A model generated the notes under the pieces. It was not told the origin of the DNA. It did no database searches and worked only from the letters and a program-made list of their open reading frames with translations. From JAEZHK01 sp040768845 (GTDB lineage Bacteria; Bacillota; Clostridia; Christensenellales; Aristaeellaceae), in the NCBI GenBank assembly GCA_040768845.1, contig JAXGME010000002.1, positions 526,362 to 590,361 of the forward strand: 64,000 nucleotides of DNA, in the 5' to 3' direction. Made by a program: the position numbers and the translations under genes. This document shows, one piece after another, positions 1-8,691 of the stretch (position 1 is its first letter; each line of letters starts with the position of its first letter).

Positions 1-2
1 TT

Positions 3-1322
3 TCCGGCGGCGCCGGATCGGAGGCCGTATTCGTATTTGACGTGTCCGCCAGCATGGGCGCGATGGACGCAGGCCAAAGCCGCCTGGAAAGATCCGCGGA
101 GGACGCCTGGGCCATCGCCGGGCGCATGGGCGCGGGCGCCAGAATCACGGTAATCACGGCGGGCCGGGAAGTGCGCCAGGTGCTGGCCCGCTCCGCCGAT
201 TTGGCCGAGCTCCGGCGCGCGCTGGACGCGCTCTCCCCCGAAACGGGCGGCGCAAAGGTCGCGGGCGCACTGTCGGTGGCCCGGGCGCTGTCCCGGGAGA
301 CCGAGGGCCTCGTCACCTACCTCTACTCCGATTCCCCCGCGCCCGAGGGCACCGGCGCGGTACTGCGCGCGCCGTTTTCCGGCGCGGACAACCGCGCGGT
401 CGCATCGCTGGCGTTTGACGGTGCCCAGGCGCTTGCGCGCCTCGTCAACCACGGCGCGGCGTGCCGCCTGACGGTCGAATGCTACGCCGACGGCGCGCTG
501 TGCGACGTGCGCAAGGCGGACCTGCCCGAAGGCGGGGACGTGGGCGTCCGGTTTCAGATTCCGGAGGGGGCGAGCCGGCTGATGGCGCGCATCGTGGAGG
601 GTGACGCGCTGGCCGCCGACAACGCCTTCGAAGCGGCGTCGGCCCCGGAAGCGCGCAGGACCGTCGCGCTGGCGGGCGCGGACGATGTGTTTCTGGAAAA
701 GGCGCTGTCCCTCCGGTCGGACGTGACGCTGGTGCGCGCCTCGGCCCGGGATGCGGTGGCGACGGGCGGCTTTTCGCTGTACGTGTTTGAAGGGGACATT
801 CCCGAGGTATTGCCCGAGGGCGCGCCGCTGATTCTGATCGAATTTGCGGACGCGACGGCGCGGCCATCCAAAATGACGGCGGCGGACGGCGCGCTCGCCC
901 GGCAGCTGACCGAAAACATGCCGCTGGACGGCCTGGCGGTCCGCGCCTACCGGGCGCTGGAGGGTGGCACGCCCATCCTCACGGCGGGCGGCGACGCGGT
1001 GCTCTCGGTTTACGAGGAGGACGGCCGCCGGGTGGCACGCCTCGGCTTTGACCCCCACGCGAGCAACCTGCCCGCCCGGATGGACTTTCCGGTGCTGATC
1101 GCCAACCTGCTGAACTGGCTCATGCCGGAGGACACCGGGGCGCCGGCGGTGCCGGGCAACATCCCGCCCGCGGAGAGCGACATCCGCCTTGTTCCCGACA
1201 CCGAGCGCGCGCCCGCCGCCGCGACCGCGCCGGGCGCGGGGCGGGAGCTGACGGTCATCCCGCTCCTCCTCTTCTTTGCGATGCTCTTTGCGGAATGGGA
1301 GGTGCGCGCGCGTGGGCTTTGA
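3..1322 (+). CDS. VWA-domain membrane-associated protein, 5' end outside window
   Basis: The reading frame is open from the first bases of the window, so the gene starts upstream and about 439 residues are visible. Residues 13-17 read DVSAS, the DxSxS metal-ion site of a von Willebrand factor A domain, preceded by a hydrophobic strand. The C-terminus carries a hydrophobic stretch (VIPLLLFFAMLFAEWE) that should anchor it in the membrane. It overlaps the next gene, also a VWA protein, by 11 bases. The pair resembles the Bat/aerotolerance-type VWA gene clusters of bacteria, whose exact role is unsettled. VWA domain confident; function unknown. The internal ATG at 42 lies inside the MIDAS motif and cannot be the start. 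Confidence 0.75.
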   Translation, partial: SGGAGSEAVFVFDVSASMGAMDAGQSRLERSAEDAWAIAGRMGAGARITVITAGREVRQVLARSADLAELRRALDALSPETGGAKVAGALSVARALSRETEGLVTYLYSDSPAPEGTGAVLRAPFSGADNRAVASLAFDGAQALARLVNHGAACRLTVECYADGALCDVRKADLPEGGDVGVRFQIPEGASRLMARIVEGDALAADNAFEAASAPEARRTVALAGADDVFLEKALSLRSDVTLVRASARDAVATGGFSLYVFEGDIPEVLPEGAPLILIEFADATARPSKMTAADGALARQLTENMPLDGLAVRAYRALEGGTPILTAGGDAVLSVYEEDGRRVARLGFDPHASNLPARMDFPVLIANLLNWLMPEDTGAPAVPGNIPPAESDIRLVPDTERAPAAATAPGAGRELTVIPLLLFFAMLFAEWEVRARGL

Positions 1323-3975
1323 ATTTGCAAAACCGGTCTTTCTGGGGCTGATCCCGCTGGGCCTGGGCGCGCTGTGGCTGCTGGCGCGAAGGGGCGGCGT
1401 CCGGGGGCCGAAAAGGCTGCTGATGCTGGTCAACCGCGCGCTTCTGATCGCGCTGGTGGCGCTTTCGCTGGCCGCGCCCGGCGCGGTGTTTGAGTCCCGG
1501 GACAGCATGACCTGGGTCCTTTTCGACGCCTCCGATTCCACCAAAGGCATCGGGAGCGAAATGGATGCGGCGCTGAAAACGGCGCTCGCCACCGCGCCGG
1601 ACGACATCCGGATTGGTGAAATCGCCTTTGCGCGCGGCGCCGGGGCGGTGACGCCGCCGTCCCTCGCCCGCGAGGCGGGACAGCCCGATCTGAGCCTCGC
1701 CAGGGACGACAGCCGCCTGTCGGAGGCGCTTTTACTGGCCTCCTCGCTGACGCCCGGCGCCGGACGCATCGCGGTTTTGAGCGACGGCCTGGTGGACGAC
1801 GTTTCCGAACAGGCCGAGCTTCTGGCCGCGCGGGGCATCCCGGTGGACGTGATGGCCTTTGCCGCGCCCGACGCGCCCGACGCCCAGTTGACCAGCCTTG
1901 CGCTGCCCGGCTCGCTGCGGGAGGGCCAGTCGTTCCAGATCGGCCTGACGGTGGACACCACCCATGCCGCCGGCGCGACGCTGGCGCTCTACGAAAACGG
2001 CAAGGTGGTCGCCACCCGGGAAGTCACGCTGCGCAGGGGTGAAAACAACTTCTCCTTCCGGCAGACGGCGGGCGCGCCGGGTCTGGTCACCTACGAGGCG
2101 TACCTGGTGGCGGAGGGCGACGGGGAATCCCGCAACAACCGCCAGGCCGCCTACGCCCGCGTAGACGGCCGCGCCGCGGTGCTGATTGCCGAGGGAAGCG
2201 CCGGGGAGGGCGCGGCGCTCCGGGACATGCTCATTGCCGCCGCCTTCGACGTCCGGGCGGTATCACCCGCGCAGCTTCCGGCGTCCGCGGACGAATTGAG
2301 GCGCTATGACGCCGTCGCGCTGGTCAATGTGGATGCCGGCGACCTTTCGGACGCCCAGACCGCCGCGCTGGACGAAGCCGTCCGCACCTTCGGGCGGGGC
2401 CTCGTGGTCACCGGCGGCGACCGGAGCTACGCGCTGGGCGGGTACAGGGGCAGCGCGCTGGAAAGGATGCTGCCGGTCACGATGGACGTACGGGGCCAGC
2501 TGGACATGCCGTCGCTGGCGCTCGTCCTGGCGATCGACAAATCCGGTTCCATGACCGAGGGCCGGTACGGCGTGACGCGGCTGGAACTGGCCAAGGAAGC
2601 CGCCATGCGCGCCTGCGAGGTGCTGACGGGCGAGGATTCCATCGGCGTGATCGCCTTTGATGACACCGCCAAGTGGGCGGTGCCGCTGAAAAAGGTGGAG
2701 GACATGCCGTCAATCCAGGCGATGATCGGCACCATCCGCCCGGGCGGCGGCACCGCCTTTGCCGGCGCGCTGAGCGAGGCCTACCGCGCGCTCTCGGAAT
2801 CGGACGCCGCCCAAAAGCACGTGATCTTCCTCTCCGACGGCGAACCGGGGGACGGCGGGTTTCAGCCGATCGTCTCCGCCATGGCGCAGGAAGGCATCAC
2901 GCTGACCAGCGTGGCCATCGGCTCCGGCGCGAACGCGGCGCTGCTTCAGGACCTGGCGGTCCTGGGCGAGGGCCGCGCCTATCAGGCGGGGGAATTTGAC
3001 AGCCTGCCCAAGATCTTCGCCAAGGAGACCTTCATGGCCACCGGCCGCTACGTGCAGAACCGGGCGTTTACGCCGGTGGTGACCGAAAACAATTCCATGA
3101 CCGCCTTTGACGGCCTTCCCCCGCTGACCGGCTACCTTTCGACCACCGCCCGGCCGCTGGCCCAGATCTCGCTGGTCAGCGACACCGACGAGCCGCTCCT
3201 GGCCGACTGGCGCTACGGCGCGGGCCGCGTTGCCGCCTGGACCAGCGACGCCTCGGGCGCGTGGACAGACGCCTTTCTCTCCTGGGACGATGCCGCGGCC
3301 TTTTTTGGCGGACTGGTTGCCTACGTGCTGCCCGACGCCCGCCACGAGGGCGCGCTTGACGCCCGGATTGACGACGGCGCGCTGCGCCTTCGCTACGAAC
3401 CGGAGGACGCCGCGCCCGGTCAGGACCTGTCGGCGGAGGTATTTGCGCCCGGGGGCGAAGCCCAATCCGCCGCGCTTCGCGAAACCGCGCCCGGCGTTTA
3501 CGAGGCGGAACTGCCCGCCCAGGACCAGGGCGCGTACGCCGTCACCGTGTCGCGGACGAAAGACGGCCAGGCGGCGCTCGTGGCTGAAGGCGGCGCGGTG
3601 GCCGCCTGGCCGGAGGAATACGATCTTCGGCTGCGCCGCGAGGAAGGAAAGCTCGAAGCCCTCGCCCAGGCGACCGGCGGTCGGGTGGTGACCGACGCCG
3701 CCCAGCTGCTCTCCGCCCGGAGCCGGCCCGCCCGAACGCGCCGGGACCTTTCAAGCGCACTTACGCTGGCGGCGCTGATTCTGTTCCTTCTGGATGCGGC
3801 GCTGAACCGGCTGCCCTGGGAGCGCGCGCTGGAGAATGTCCGCGCGCCGCGCCGCCGCCCGCGCGCAAAGAAGGCGTCCCGGACGGCGGAGCCGAAAACC
3901 GCCGCGCCGGCCGCCGCCCCGCAGGACACCGCCGCCCGGCTCCTGTCGGCGCAAAAGTCCAGAAAGCGCCTGTAA
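1312..3975 (+). CDS. Large membrane protein with two VWA-type domains
   Basis: This 887-residue protein probably starts at a GTG preceded at seven bases by GGGAGGTG; the ATG at 1276 lacks such a site and lies deep in the upstream gene. Two N-terminal membrane segments (about residues 6-25 and 37-55) are followed by a degenerate VWA-like domain (D72-A-S-D-S) and a full VWA domain whose MIDAS reads DKSGS at residues 409-413. A last hydrophobic segment lies near residues 815-835, followed by a basic, alanine-rich tail. The middle resembles the glutamine-amidotransferase-like fold often found in such proteins. Co-transcribed with the preceding VWA gene. A metal-dependent adhesion or assembly role at the membrane is inferred only from the domains. 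Confidence 0.8.
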   Translation: MGFEFAKPVFLGLIPLGLGALWLLARRGGVRGPKRLLMLVNRALLIALVALSLAAPGAVFESRDSMTWVLFDASDSTKGIGSEMDAALKTALATAPDDIRIGEIAFARGAGAVTPPSLAREAGQPDLSLARDDSRLSEALLLASSLTPGAGRIAVLSDGLVDDVSEQAELLAARGIPVDVMAFAAPDAPDAQLTSLALPGSLREGQSFQIGLTVDTTHAAGATLALYENGKVVATREVTLRRGENNFSFRQTAGAPGLVTYEAYLVAEGDGESRNNRQAAYARVDGRAAVLIAEGSAGEGAALRDMLIAAAFDVRAVSPAQLPASADELRRYDAVALVNVDAGDLSDAQTAALDEAVRTFGRGLVVTGGDRSYALGGYRGSALERMLPVTMDVRGQLDMPSLALVLAIDKSGSMTEGRYGVTRLELAKEAAMRACEVLTGEDSIGVIAFDDTAKWAVPLKKVEDMPSIQAMIGTIRPGGGTAFAGALSEAYRALSESDAAQKHVIFLSDGEPGDGGFQPIVSAMAQEGITLTSVAIGSGANAALLQDLAVLGEGRAYQAGEFDSLPKIFAKETFMATGRYVQNRAFTPVVTENNSMTAFDGLPPLTGYLSTTARPLAQISLVSDTDEPLLADWRYGAGRVAAWTSDASGAWTDAFLSWDDAAAFFGGLVAYVLPDARHEGALDARIDDGALRLRYEPEDAAPGQDLSAEVFAPGGEAQSAALRETAPGVYEAELPAQDQGAYAVTVSRTKDGQAALVAEGGAVAAWPEEYDLRLRREEGKLEALAQATGGRVVTDAAQLLSARSRPARTRRDLSSALTLAALILFLLDAALNRLPWERALENVRAPRRRPRAKKASRTAEPKTAAPAAAPQDTAARLLSAQKSRKRL

Positions 3976-3997
3976 ACCGACCCCAAAAGGCGATATG

Positions 3998-4028
3998 GGG
4001 CGCCGCCCGCGCGGGCGGCGCCCTTTTG
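3998..4028 (+). terminator. Rho-independent terminator after the VWA pair
   Basis: A 26-base near-perfect palindrome (arms GGGCGCCGCCCG / CGGGCGGCGCCC) is followed directly by TTTT. It lies 22 bases after the VWA stop codon and separates that transcript from the sigma-factor gene. Confidence 0.85.
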
Positions 4029-4081
4029 CGCGCTCCGATGCCAAAAAACGGGAATATTACGGCGAAAGGATGGCGAAAAGC

Positions 4082-4108
4082 GGCAACCTTCGCGGCGGAC
4101 AAACCGTC
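4082..4108 (+). promoter_or_regulatory. Candidate ECF-type promoter for the sigma-factor gene
   Basis: GGCAACC (4082-4088) and CGTC (4105-4108) are separated by 16 bases, matching the usual ECF-sigma promoter form (AAC near -35 and CGT near -10 with 16 bases between). It lies about 80 bases upstream of an ECF sigma gene and would allow autoregulation. No good sigma-70 promoter was seen in the same gap. Confidence 0.5.
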
Positions 4109-4187
4109 CGATACATGGGATAGGCACATCGCGGCGCCCACGCGCCGTTTCGGCGAAATCATCCATCCGTCGCAAAGGAGTGAAAGC

Positions 4188-4742
4188 ATGACGGCCCTGC
4201 CGCTGATCATTCTGGCGATTGAAAACGATGGCGACCGCGCGTTTATGGAGAAGCTCTACCTGGACCACTACCGGCTGATGCGCGCGGCGGCGCGAAAGGT
4301 CCTGATGACCGGCGACGACGCGGACGACGTGGTGAACGAGGCGCTCATCCGGCTGATCGGCAAGATTTCCGTGCTGAAGGCGCTGGACTGCTACACGCTG
4401 CGCGCCTACGTTGTCTCTGCCGTCAGGAACACCGCCATCAACTGGATCGTGCGCCGCGACCGACGGGCCAAGCACGCGTTTCTGATGGACGACGAGGCGC
4501 TCTCGGGCCTTCCATCGGAGGACGAAGCGCCGGACGCGCCGCTGATGAAGCGGGAGGACGCGGAATCGGTCAAGCGCGCGATCCTGCGCCTTTCCGAGCG
4601 CGACCGGCTGGCGCTGACCATGAAGTACTTTGACGACCTCTCCGACGCCGAAATCGCGCGCGCCCTGGGCGTCGGCAAAAACAGCGTCCGACCCATGCTG
4701 ATGCGCGCCAGACGGCGGATGCGGGAGGCGATCGGGGAGTGA
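4188..4742 (+). CDS. ECF-family RNA polymerase sigma factor
   Basis: The start is the ATG following AAAGGAG; the longer upstream reading is not supported by a ribosome site. The 184-residue product has region 2 (FMEKLYLDHYRLMRAAARKV, then DDADDVVNEALIRL), a short acidic linker, and region 4 (LSERDRLALTMKYFDDLSDA, EIARALGVGKNSV) with a helix-turn-helix for the -35 element. Size and lack of regions 1 and 3 fit ECF sigma factors. The stop codon overlaps the GTG start of a DUF4367 membrane protein, the usual arrangement for a sigma factor and its cognate regulator. An ECF-like promoter lies just upstream. The inducing signal is not evident. Confidence 0.9.
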   Translation: MTALPLIILAIENDGDRAFMEKLYLDHYRLMRAAARKVLMTGDDADDVVNEALIRLIGKISVLKALDCYTLRAYVVSAVRNTAINWIVRRDRRAKHAFLMDDEALSGLPSEDEAPDAPLMKREDAESVKRAILRLSERDRLALTMKYFDDLSDAEIARALGVGKNSVRPMLMRARRRMREAIGE

Positions 4743-5470
4743 CCCCAGACAGGCGGGAGCTCATCGCGATGCAGGAGGAGATCCTGATCCGCATCGCGCT
4801 GATTGACATCGCGCGGGAGGCGGCGGACGCGTTGACGGCGGAGGAGTCCGCGCCCGATCCGCGCGCTTTAAGCGGCGTGGAGCGCGCCCTCAGAAAGCGG
4901 GCGCTTCTGCGCTTTGCGACGGGCACGCTGCCGAGGATTGCCCGCACCGCCGCGGCGGCGGCGCTGGTCTTTTATCTCGGGCTGACGACGGTGCTGGCGG
5001 TCAGCGCCGACGCCCGGGAGAAGTTTATGACGCTTTTCATCAACGTCACCCCCTATTACAGCGAGCTGAGCCTGGACCCCATCGAGCCCCACTACGTGAC
5101 GGCCCCCGCGGGCTGGACGGAAAAGTACTACCCGGACGACATCCCCGAGGGCTGGAGGCTGGAGCGCATCGACGAAATCTTTTCCGGCGCGCTGTATCTG
5201 AACGCCGCCGGAGACAGGCGCCTCCGCTTCGGCGTGTACACCGAGGGCGCCGCCGTCAACATCAACACCGAGGGTGCCGAGATCAGCCACGTCAGCCTGA
5301 ACGGCATTATGTCCATGGTGGCGGAAAACAAAAAAGAGGGCTTTACCTGGGTGACCTGGTCCACCGGCGACCGGATGATCGTCCTCTACCTGGACGGCGG
5401 CGCCGACGAGGCGCTGGACATCGCCGTCAGCGTGGGCGAGGTGGAAGGCTACCGGGAGCCGGCCAAATGA
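4739..5470 (+). CDS. DUF4367 membrane protein, probable anti-sigma partner
   Basis: Starts at a GTG whose last two bases overlap the TGA of the sigma gene (GTGA), implying translational coupling. The 243-residue product has a cytoplasmic N-terminal part rich in charged residues (1-65), one membrane segment (about 75-95, AAAAALVFYLGLTTVLAVSA) and an outside domain. The outside domain has the features of DUF4367: GWRLERIDEIFSGALYLNAA, then a beta-rich part ending near EGYREPAK. In Firmicutes such proteins follow ECF sigma genes and are thought to hold the sigma factor at the membrane. The anti-sigma role is inferred from position and topology. Confidence 0.75.
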   Translation: MTPDRRELIAMQEEILIRIALIDIAREAADALTAEESAPDPRALSGVERALRKRALLRFATGTLPRIARTAAAAALVFYLGLTTVLAVSADAREKFMTLFINVTPYYSELSLDPIEPHYVTAPAGWTEKYYPDDIPEGWRLERIDEIFSGALYLNAAGDRRLRFGVYTEGAAVNINTEGAEISHVSLNGIMSMVAENKKEGFTWVTWSTGDRMIVLYLDGGADEALDIAVSVGEVEGYREPAK

Positions 5471-5495
5471 CGCGCCCGGCCGCAGGAGGAAATCT

Positions 5496-5885
5496 ATGTT
5501 TGACTTTGGCCCCTTCGGGGGCTCCGATCCCTTTTTCCCGTGGATGGAGGCCGTCGGGCCGATCCTGTTTTTTGTCGTATTCGCGGTCATCGCGGTCGTG
5601 ATCGTCCGCGGCATCGTGCGGTGGTTCCGCAACAACGCGGCGCCGGTGCTGACCGTTCCGGCGCGGGTCGTCAACCTGCGGATGAAGGTCACCGGGGACG
5701 CGTTCATGAACGACGGGATCCTGCGGGATACCACCTCGACGAGTTATTACGCGACCTTTGAGGTGGAGAGCGGCGACCGGATGGAGCTTTCCGTCGACGG
5801 CAGGGCCTACGGGCTGCTCGCGCAGGGCGACATTGGCTCGCTCACCTTTCAGGGAACGCGTTACCTGGGCTTTCAGCGGCGCTGA
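5496..5885 (+). CDS. DUF2500 family membrane protein
   Basis: A 129-residue protein with one strong membrane segment (about residues 20-40, ILFFVVFAVIAVVIVRGIVR) and an external or cytosolic beta domain (PARVVNLRMKVTGD, YYATFEVESGDRMELSVDGR, GDIGSLTFQGTRYLGF) typical of DUF2500. A good AGGAGG site lies seven bases before the ATG. It follows the DUF4367 gene by 25 bases and may belong to the same sigma-controlled transcript. The family's function is unknown. Confidence 0.8.
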   Translation: MFDFGPFGGSDPFFPWMEAVGPILFFVVFAVIAVVIVRGIVRWFRNNAAPVLTVPARVVNLRMKVTGDAFMNDGILRDTTSTSYYATFEVESGDRMELSVDGRAYGLLAQGDIGSLTFQGTRYLGFQRR

Positions 5886-5911
5886 GCGGCCGCCGTTTAG
5901 CGATCACCTCC

Positions 5912-5960
5912 CAAAAAAGAAAAGGACGGGCGCGGAAATGTTCACGCATTTCCGCGCCCG
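5912..5960 (-). terminator. Terminator for the peptidoglycan-binding gene
   Basis: A perfect 14-base-pair stem (5927-5940 with 5947-5960, six-base loop) is followed on the minus strand by TCCTTTTCTTTTTT. It starts 10 bases after the minus-strand stop codon at 5970. Confidence 0.85.
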
Positions 5961-5969
5961 CCGCTGCGA

Positions 5970-7475
5970 TCACGGCTCCGGCGTGGGCGTGGGTTCCGGG
6001 GCCGGGGTGGGTGTGGGCGCGGACGTGGGCGCGGGCGTGTTTGCGGCGGACGGTGCGTCCGCCGCAAACAGCTTCTCCAGCAGGCACACGGTGGCGACGC
6101 CGGTTTGCTTGACGCCGATCGCCTTCTGGAATGCCTTGACGCCGTTTCTGGTCTTCGACCGGAAGTGGCCGCCGATCTCGCCGTCATAGTACCCCAGCGC
6201 CTTGATCCGCTTTTGCAGCTCCTTGACGCGCGTGCCCGTATCCCCGTACTTCAGCTCAATAAAAGCCTTGCACTTGGGCGCGCCGGACGCAAAGAGCCTC
6301 TTTTGCAGCTTTTCGTTGGCCGCGCCCGTCTGTTTCACGCCGATGGCGCTCTGGAACTGCTTGACGGCCTCGGCCGTCCGCGAATCGTAGTTGCCGTCCC
6401 GCGCGCCCGCGTAGTAGCCCAGCTTGTACAGGCGCTCCTGCAGCTTTTTGACGCGGCTTCCGGAATTTCCCTTCTCCAGCCGCAGGTACTCGCTGTAAAC
6501 GGGCGCGTTTTTTGCCGTCAGCGCCTTCAGCGTTTCCACAGAAGCCGCGCCGGTCTGCCCGAGGCCCGCCTTTTTCTGAAACAGGCGCACGGCCTCGGCG
6601 GTGCGGGCACCGTAGTCGCCGTCCACCGCGCCGGTGAGGTAGTTCAGCGCGTTCAGACGCGACTGAAGCGCCTCCACCCGGACGCCGTGACTGCCCCTGT
6701 CCAGCGCGACGTACGCGCGGTATTCAGGCGCGCCCTCCGCGAGAATCTGCGCCTTGAGCCCGGGCGTCACCACGCCGGTCTGATCCTGTCCCAGCGCGTC
6801 CTGGAAGTAGCGCACGGCCTGGTGGGTCTTGTAGCCGAACACCCCGTCCGCCGTGCCCGTCGGATAGCCCAAATCCGCCAACCGCTGCTGCACGCTTCGC
6901 ACATTCTCGCCCTTCGAGCCGCGCGAGAGGTTCTGTTCGGGCTCCGCCGTGGGCTGGGCGGCCCCGACCTCGGCGGGCATCGAAACGGCCGCCACGACGG
7001 TCCGCTCTCCGGATTCCGAAGTGGTGTAAACCGTGACCCCGCCGTCCGCCAGCGCGATCTCCGGGTCCTTCGGCGCGGCGTCCTCCAGGTCCAGCGGCAG
7101 GAGCAGCATCTGCCCCGTGGCCGCGTCCAGCGCAATCAGCTGCGGCGCGCCGGGAAGGAACAGAAAGTAGATCGTCCCTGTTTCCGCGTCGTATACGGCA
7201 TTCGAGGCCAGGTCGCTCACCCGCTGAACCGCCCCGTCCCTGTAAACCCAGAGCGAATTCACCGCCTCCGCGGCCCCGGCTTCCGGGCCCTGCGTGAAGT
7301 ACACGGCGGCGTCCGTTTCCGCCACGATGGATTGAACGTTTTCCCCGATCCCGGCGGGCTCGCCGTCCGGCAGCATCAGCCGGCCCTCCGGCCCGATGGC
7401 CGCGCCCGTCTCGCCCAGCGATGACGGCGCCAGCAGCATCAGCCCCGCAATGAGCATCGCCATTATCCGTTTCAA
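5970..7475 (-). CDS. Secreted protein with four PG_binding_1 repeats
   Basis: I place the start at a TTG preceded by GGAGG at eight bases; this gives MKRIMAMLIAGLMLLAPSSL, a clean signal peptide, whereas the ATG further upstream would bury it. Of 501 residues, the first 180 after the signal form a beta-rich, WD/KWG-like domain of unknown role. Four peptidoglycan-binding repeats follow, each about 70 residues, with the pattern G-(S/D)-x-G-x-(R)-V-x-x-L-Q-x-R-L-x-x-L-G-Y...DG.(Y/F)...T..AV..FQ. A Pro/Thr-rich tail (APTPTPAPEPTPTPEP type) ends it. Probably secreted and bound to the cell wall; no hydrolase domain is visible, so it may be structural or sensory. Confidence 0.85.
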   Translation of the reverse strand: MKRIMAMLIAGLMLLAPSSLGETGAAIGPEGRLMLPDGEPAGIGENVQSIVAETDAAVYFTQGPEAGAAEAVNSLWVYRDGAVQRVSDLASNAVYDAETGTIYFLFLPGAPQLIALDAATGQMLLLPLDLEDAAPKDPEIALADGGVTVYTTSESGERTVVAAVSMPAEVGAAQPTAEPEQNLSRGSKGENVRSVQQRLADLGYPTGTADGVFGYKTHQAVRYFQDALGQDQTGVVTPGLKAQILAEGAPEYRAYVALDRGSHGVRVEALQSRLNALNYLTGAVDGDYGARTAEAVRLFQKKAGLGQTGAASVETLKALTAKNAPVYSEYLRLEKGNSGSRVKKLQERLYKLGYYAGARDGNYDSRTAEAVKQFQSAIGVKQTGAANEKLQKRLFASGAPKCKAFIELKYGDTGTRVKELQKRIKALGYYDGEIGGHFRSKTRNGVKAFQKAIGVKQTGVATVCLLEKLFAADAPSAANTPAPTSAPTPTPAPEPTPTPEP

Positions 7476-7623
7476 AATGATCCCTCCTCGATCCTCTTCG
7501 CCGCCCCAAACCGTTCGGACAGGACGGCAAGAGCGCGCCGCATTTCGGCGCTTCATCTATATAGACAGCGCCGGGCCCGCCGCGTAGCAGCATGGATCGG
7601 TCCGGAAGAAAAAAGGAAGGCGG

Positions 7624-8394
7624 TCAGGACGGACTGGCGCCGTCCTCCGGCGCGGCCCCGCAGCCCGGTTCCACGCCGGGGGCGCCGCCCCGGTCCTCCG
7701 CGATGTGGTACACGCGCCGCACGTCCTCGATGACGTGCTTCAGGTGGGCGCACATGGCCTTCCGGGCCCGGTCGCCGTCGCGGCTGCGGATCGCGTCGAG
7801 GATTTCAAAGTGCGCCGTCACCTGGGCGTCGCGCTCCGCCTCGCCGGCCCGGGAAAACTCGACGTAGGCATTGTTGTCCGTGAGCAGCAGCTCCAGAATC
7901 TTGCTGAGCGTCTGGTTTTGGGATACGGCGGCGATGGAGAGGTGAAAATTGAGGTCCTCCCGGTTGGCCGCCTTCCCCTGGAACAGCAGGTAGCGGTGGC
8001 CGAAGGCATAGTTTTCCAGCACGGTAAGCTCCTCCTGCGTGGCCCGCAGGGCCGCCACCGCGGCGCAGCCCGGCTCCAGCATCTCGCGGATGCGCATGAC
8101 CTCGATCAGCCGCTCTTTGTCGCCGTCAAAGGAAATGTTGACCAGATCCCGGGCAAGCCGCCTTTTCACATCAGACGCGCTGTGCTCCCGCAGCCGCCGC
8201 AGCCCCTCGGGCGTGAGCTTTCTGCCCTTGTTGCTGACGGGCTCGATCAGCCCGTCCTCCTCCATCCGCCTGAGCACCCTGCCGACGGTGGCCTGGGAGG
8301 CGTCCGTCGCCTCCGACAGCGCCTTGGCCCCCGCCGGAACGCCCGCGCTCTGGAGCGCCTGAAGGATCTCGATCGTCATGTCCTGTCCGCGCAC
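7624..8394 (-). CDS. FCD-domain transcriptional regulator
   Basis: A winged-helix N-terminus (about residues 8-65: ILQALQSAGVPAGAKALSEA, then ATVGRVLRRMEEDGLIEP) is joined to an all-helical FCD ligand domain with the metal/ligand histidines of the family (DLNFHLSIAAVSQN, AHFEILDAI, HLKHVIEDV). The DNA-binding half is not a standard GntR helix and looks closer to IclR- or MarR-like wings. The start is taken at a GTG after GAGGTG; ATG 8379 is an alternative, while the upstream ATG at 8463 has no ribosome site. It is divergent from the GH95/ABC run, which it probably controls. FCD regulators usually sense sugar acids or small carboxylates; the ligand here is unknown. Confidence 0.8.
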   Translation of the reverse strand: MRGQDMTIEILQALQSAGVPAGAKALSEATDASQATVGRVLRRMEEDGLIEPVSNKGRKLTPEGLRRLREHSASDVKRRLARDLVNISFDGDKERLIEVMRIREMLEPGCAAVAALRATQEELTVLENYAFGHRYLLFQGKAANREDLNFHLSIAAVSQNQTLSKILELLLTDNNAYVEFSRAGEAERDAQVTAHFEILDAIRSRDGDRARKAMCAHLKHVIEDVRRVYHIAEDRGGAPGVEPGCGAAPEDGASPS

Positions 8395-8489
8395 AAAACG
8401 CACCTCTGTTTCATCCGTAAATTCATGGTTGACGCCGCCGCTTTTCTGTGGTATCATACCCACAATAGATCATATAAGATCATGCATTA

Positions 8490-8518
8490 ATCATAATTGA
8501 TCAATCAAACCTTGTCAA
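8490..8518 (-). promoter_or_regulatory. Sigma-70 promoter of the FCD regulator with palindrome in spacer
   Basis: On the minus strand TTGACA (8513-8518) and TATGAT (8490-8495) are 17 bases apart. The spacer contains the perfect palindrome ATTGATCAAT (8496-8505). A second dyad, GGTATCATACC, lies at 8450-8460 in the leader. Either could be a self-operator. The rest of the 8395-8691 gap is otherwise featureless; no convincing + strand promoter was found. Confidence 0.65.
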
Positions 8519-8691
8519 GCGTTTTTGACGCAAAATGCCCGACGACGATGGCGCGGCACCCGAAAAGCACGACACCAGCGATAATCCCCGAAAACAGGCG
8601 CTTCTCCCGCCGAAGGCGGCCGGAGGAGAGGCCGGTTTTTCGAACGATCCCATCCGGCGAGGCGCCCCAAGAGGGGGAAGGAGGAAGCGGC

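Noticed and set aside
5970..6060. Short tandem repeat as a mobile or CRISPR-like element
   Set aside because: It encodes the Pro/Thr-rich tail of the peptidoglycan-binding protein; no spacers or direct repeats of CRISPR type exist in the window.
8497..8691. N-terminal extension of the GH95 gene upstream to 8497
   Set aside because: No ribosome site, basic low-complexity translation, and it would include the divergent promoter region; GGAGG before TTG 8692 is better.
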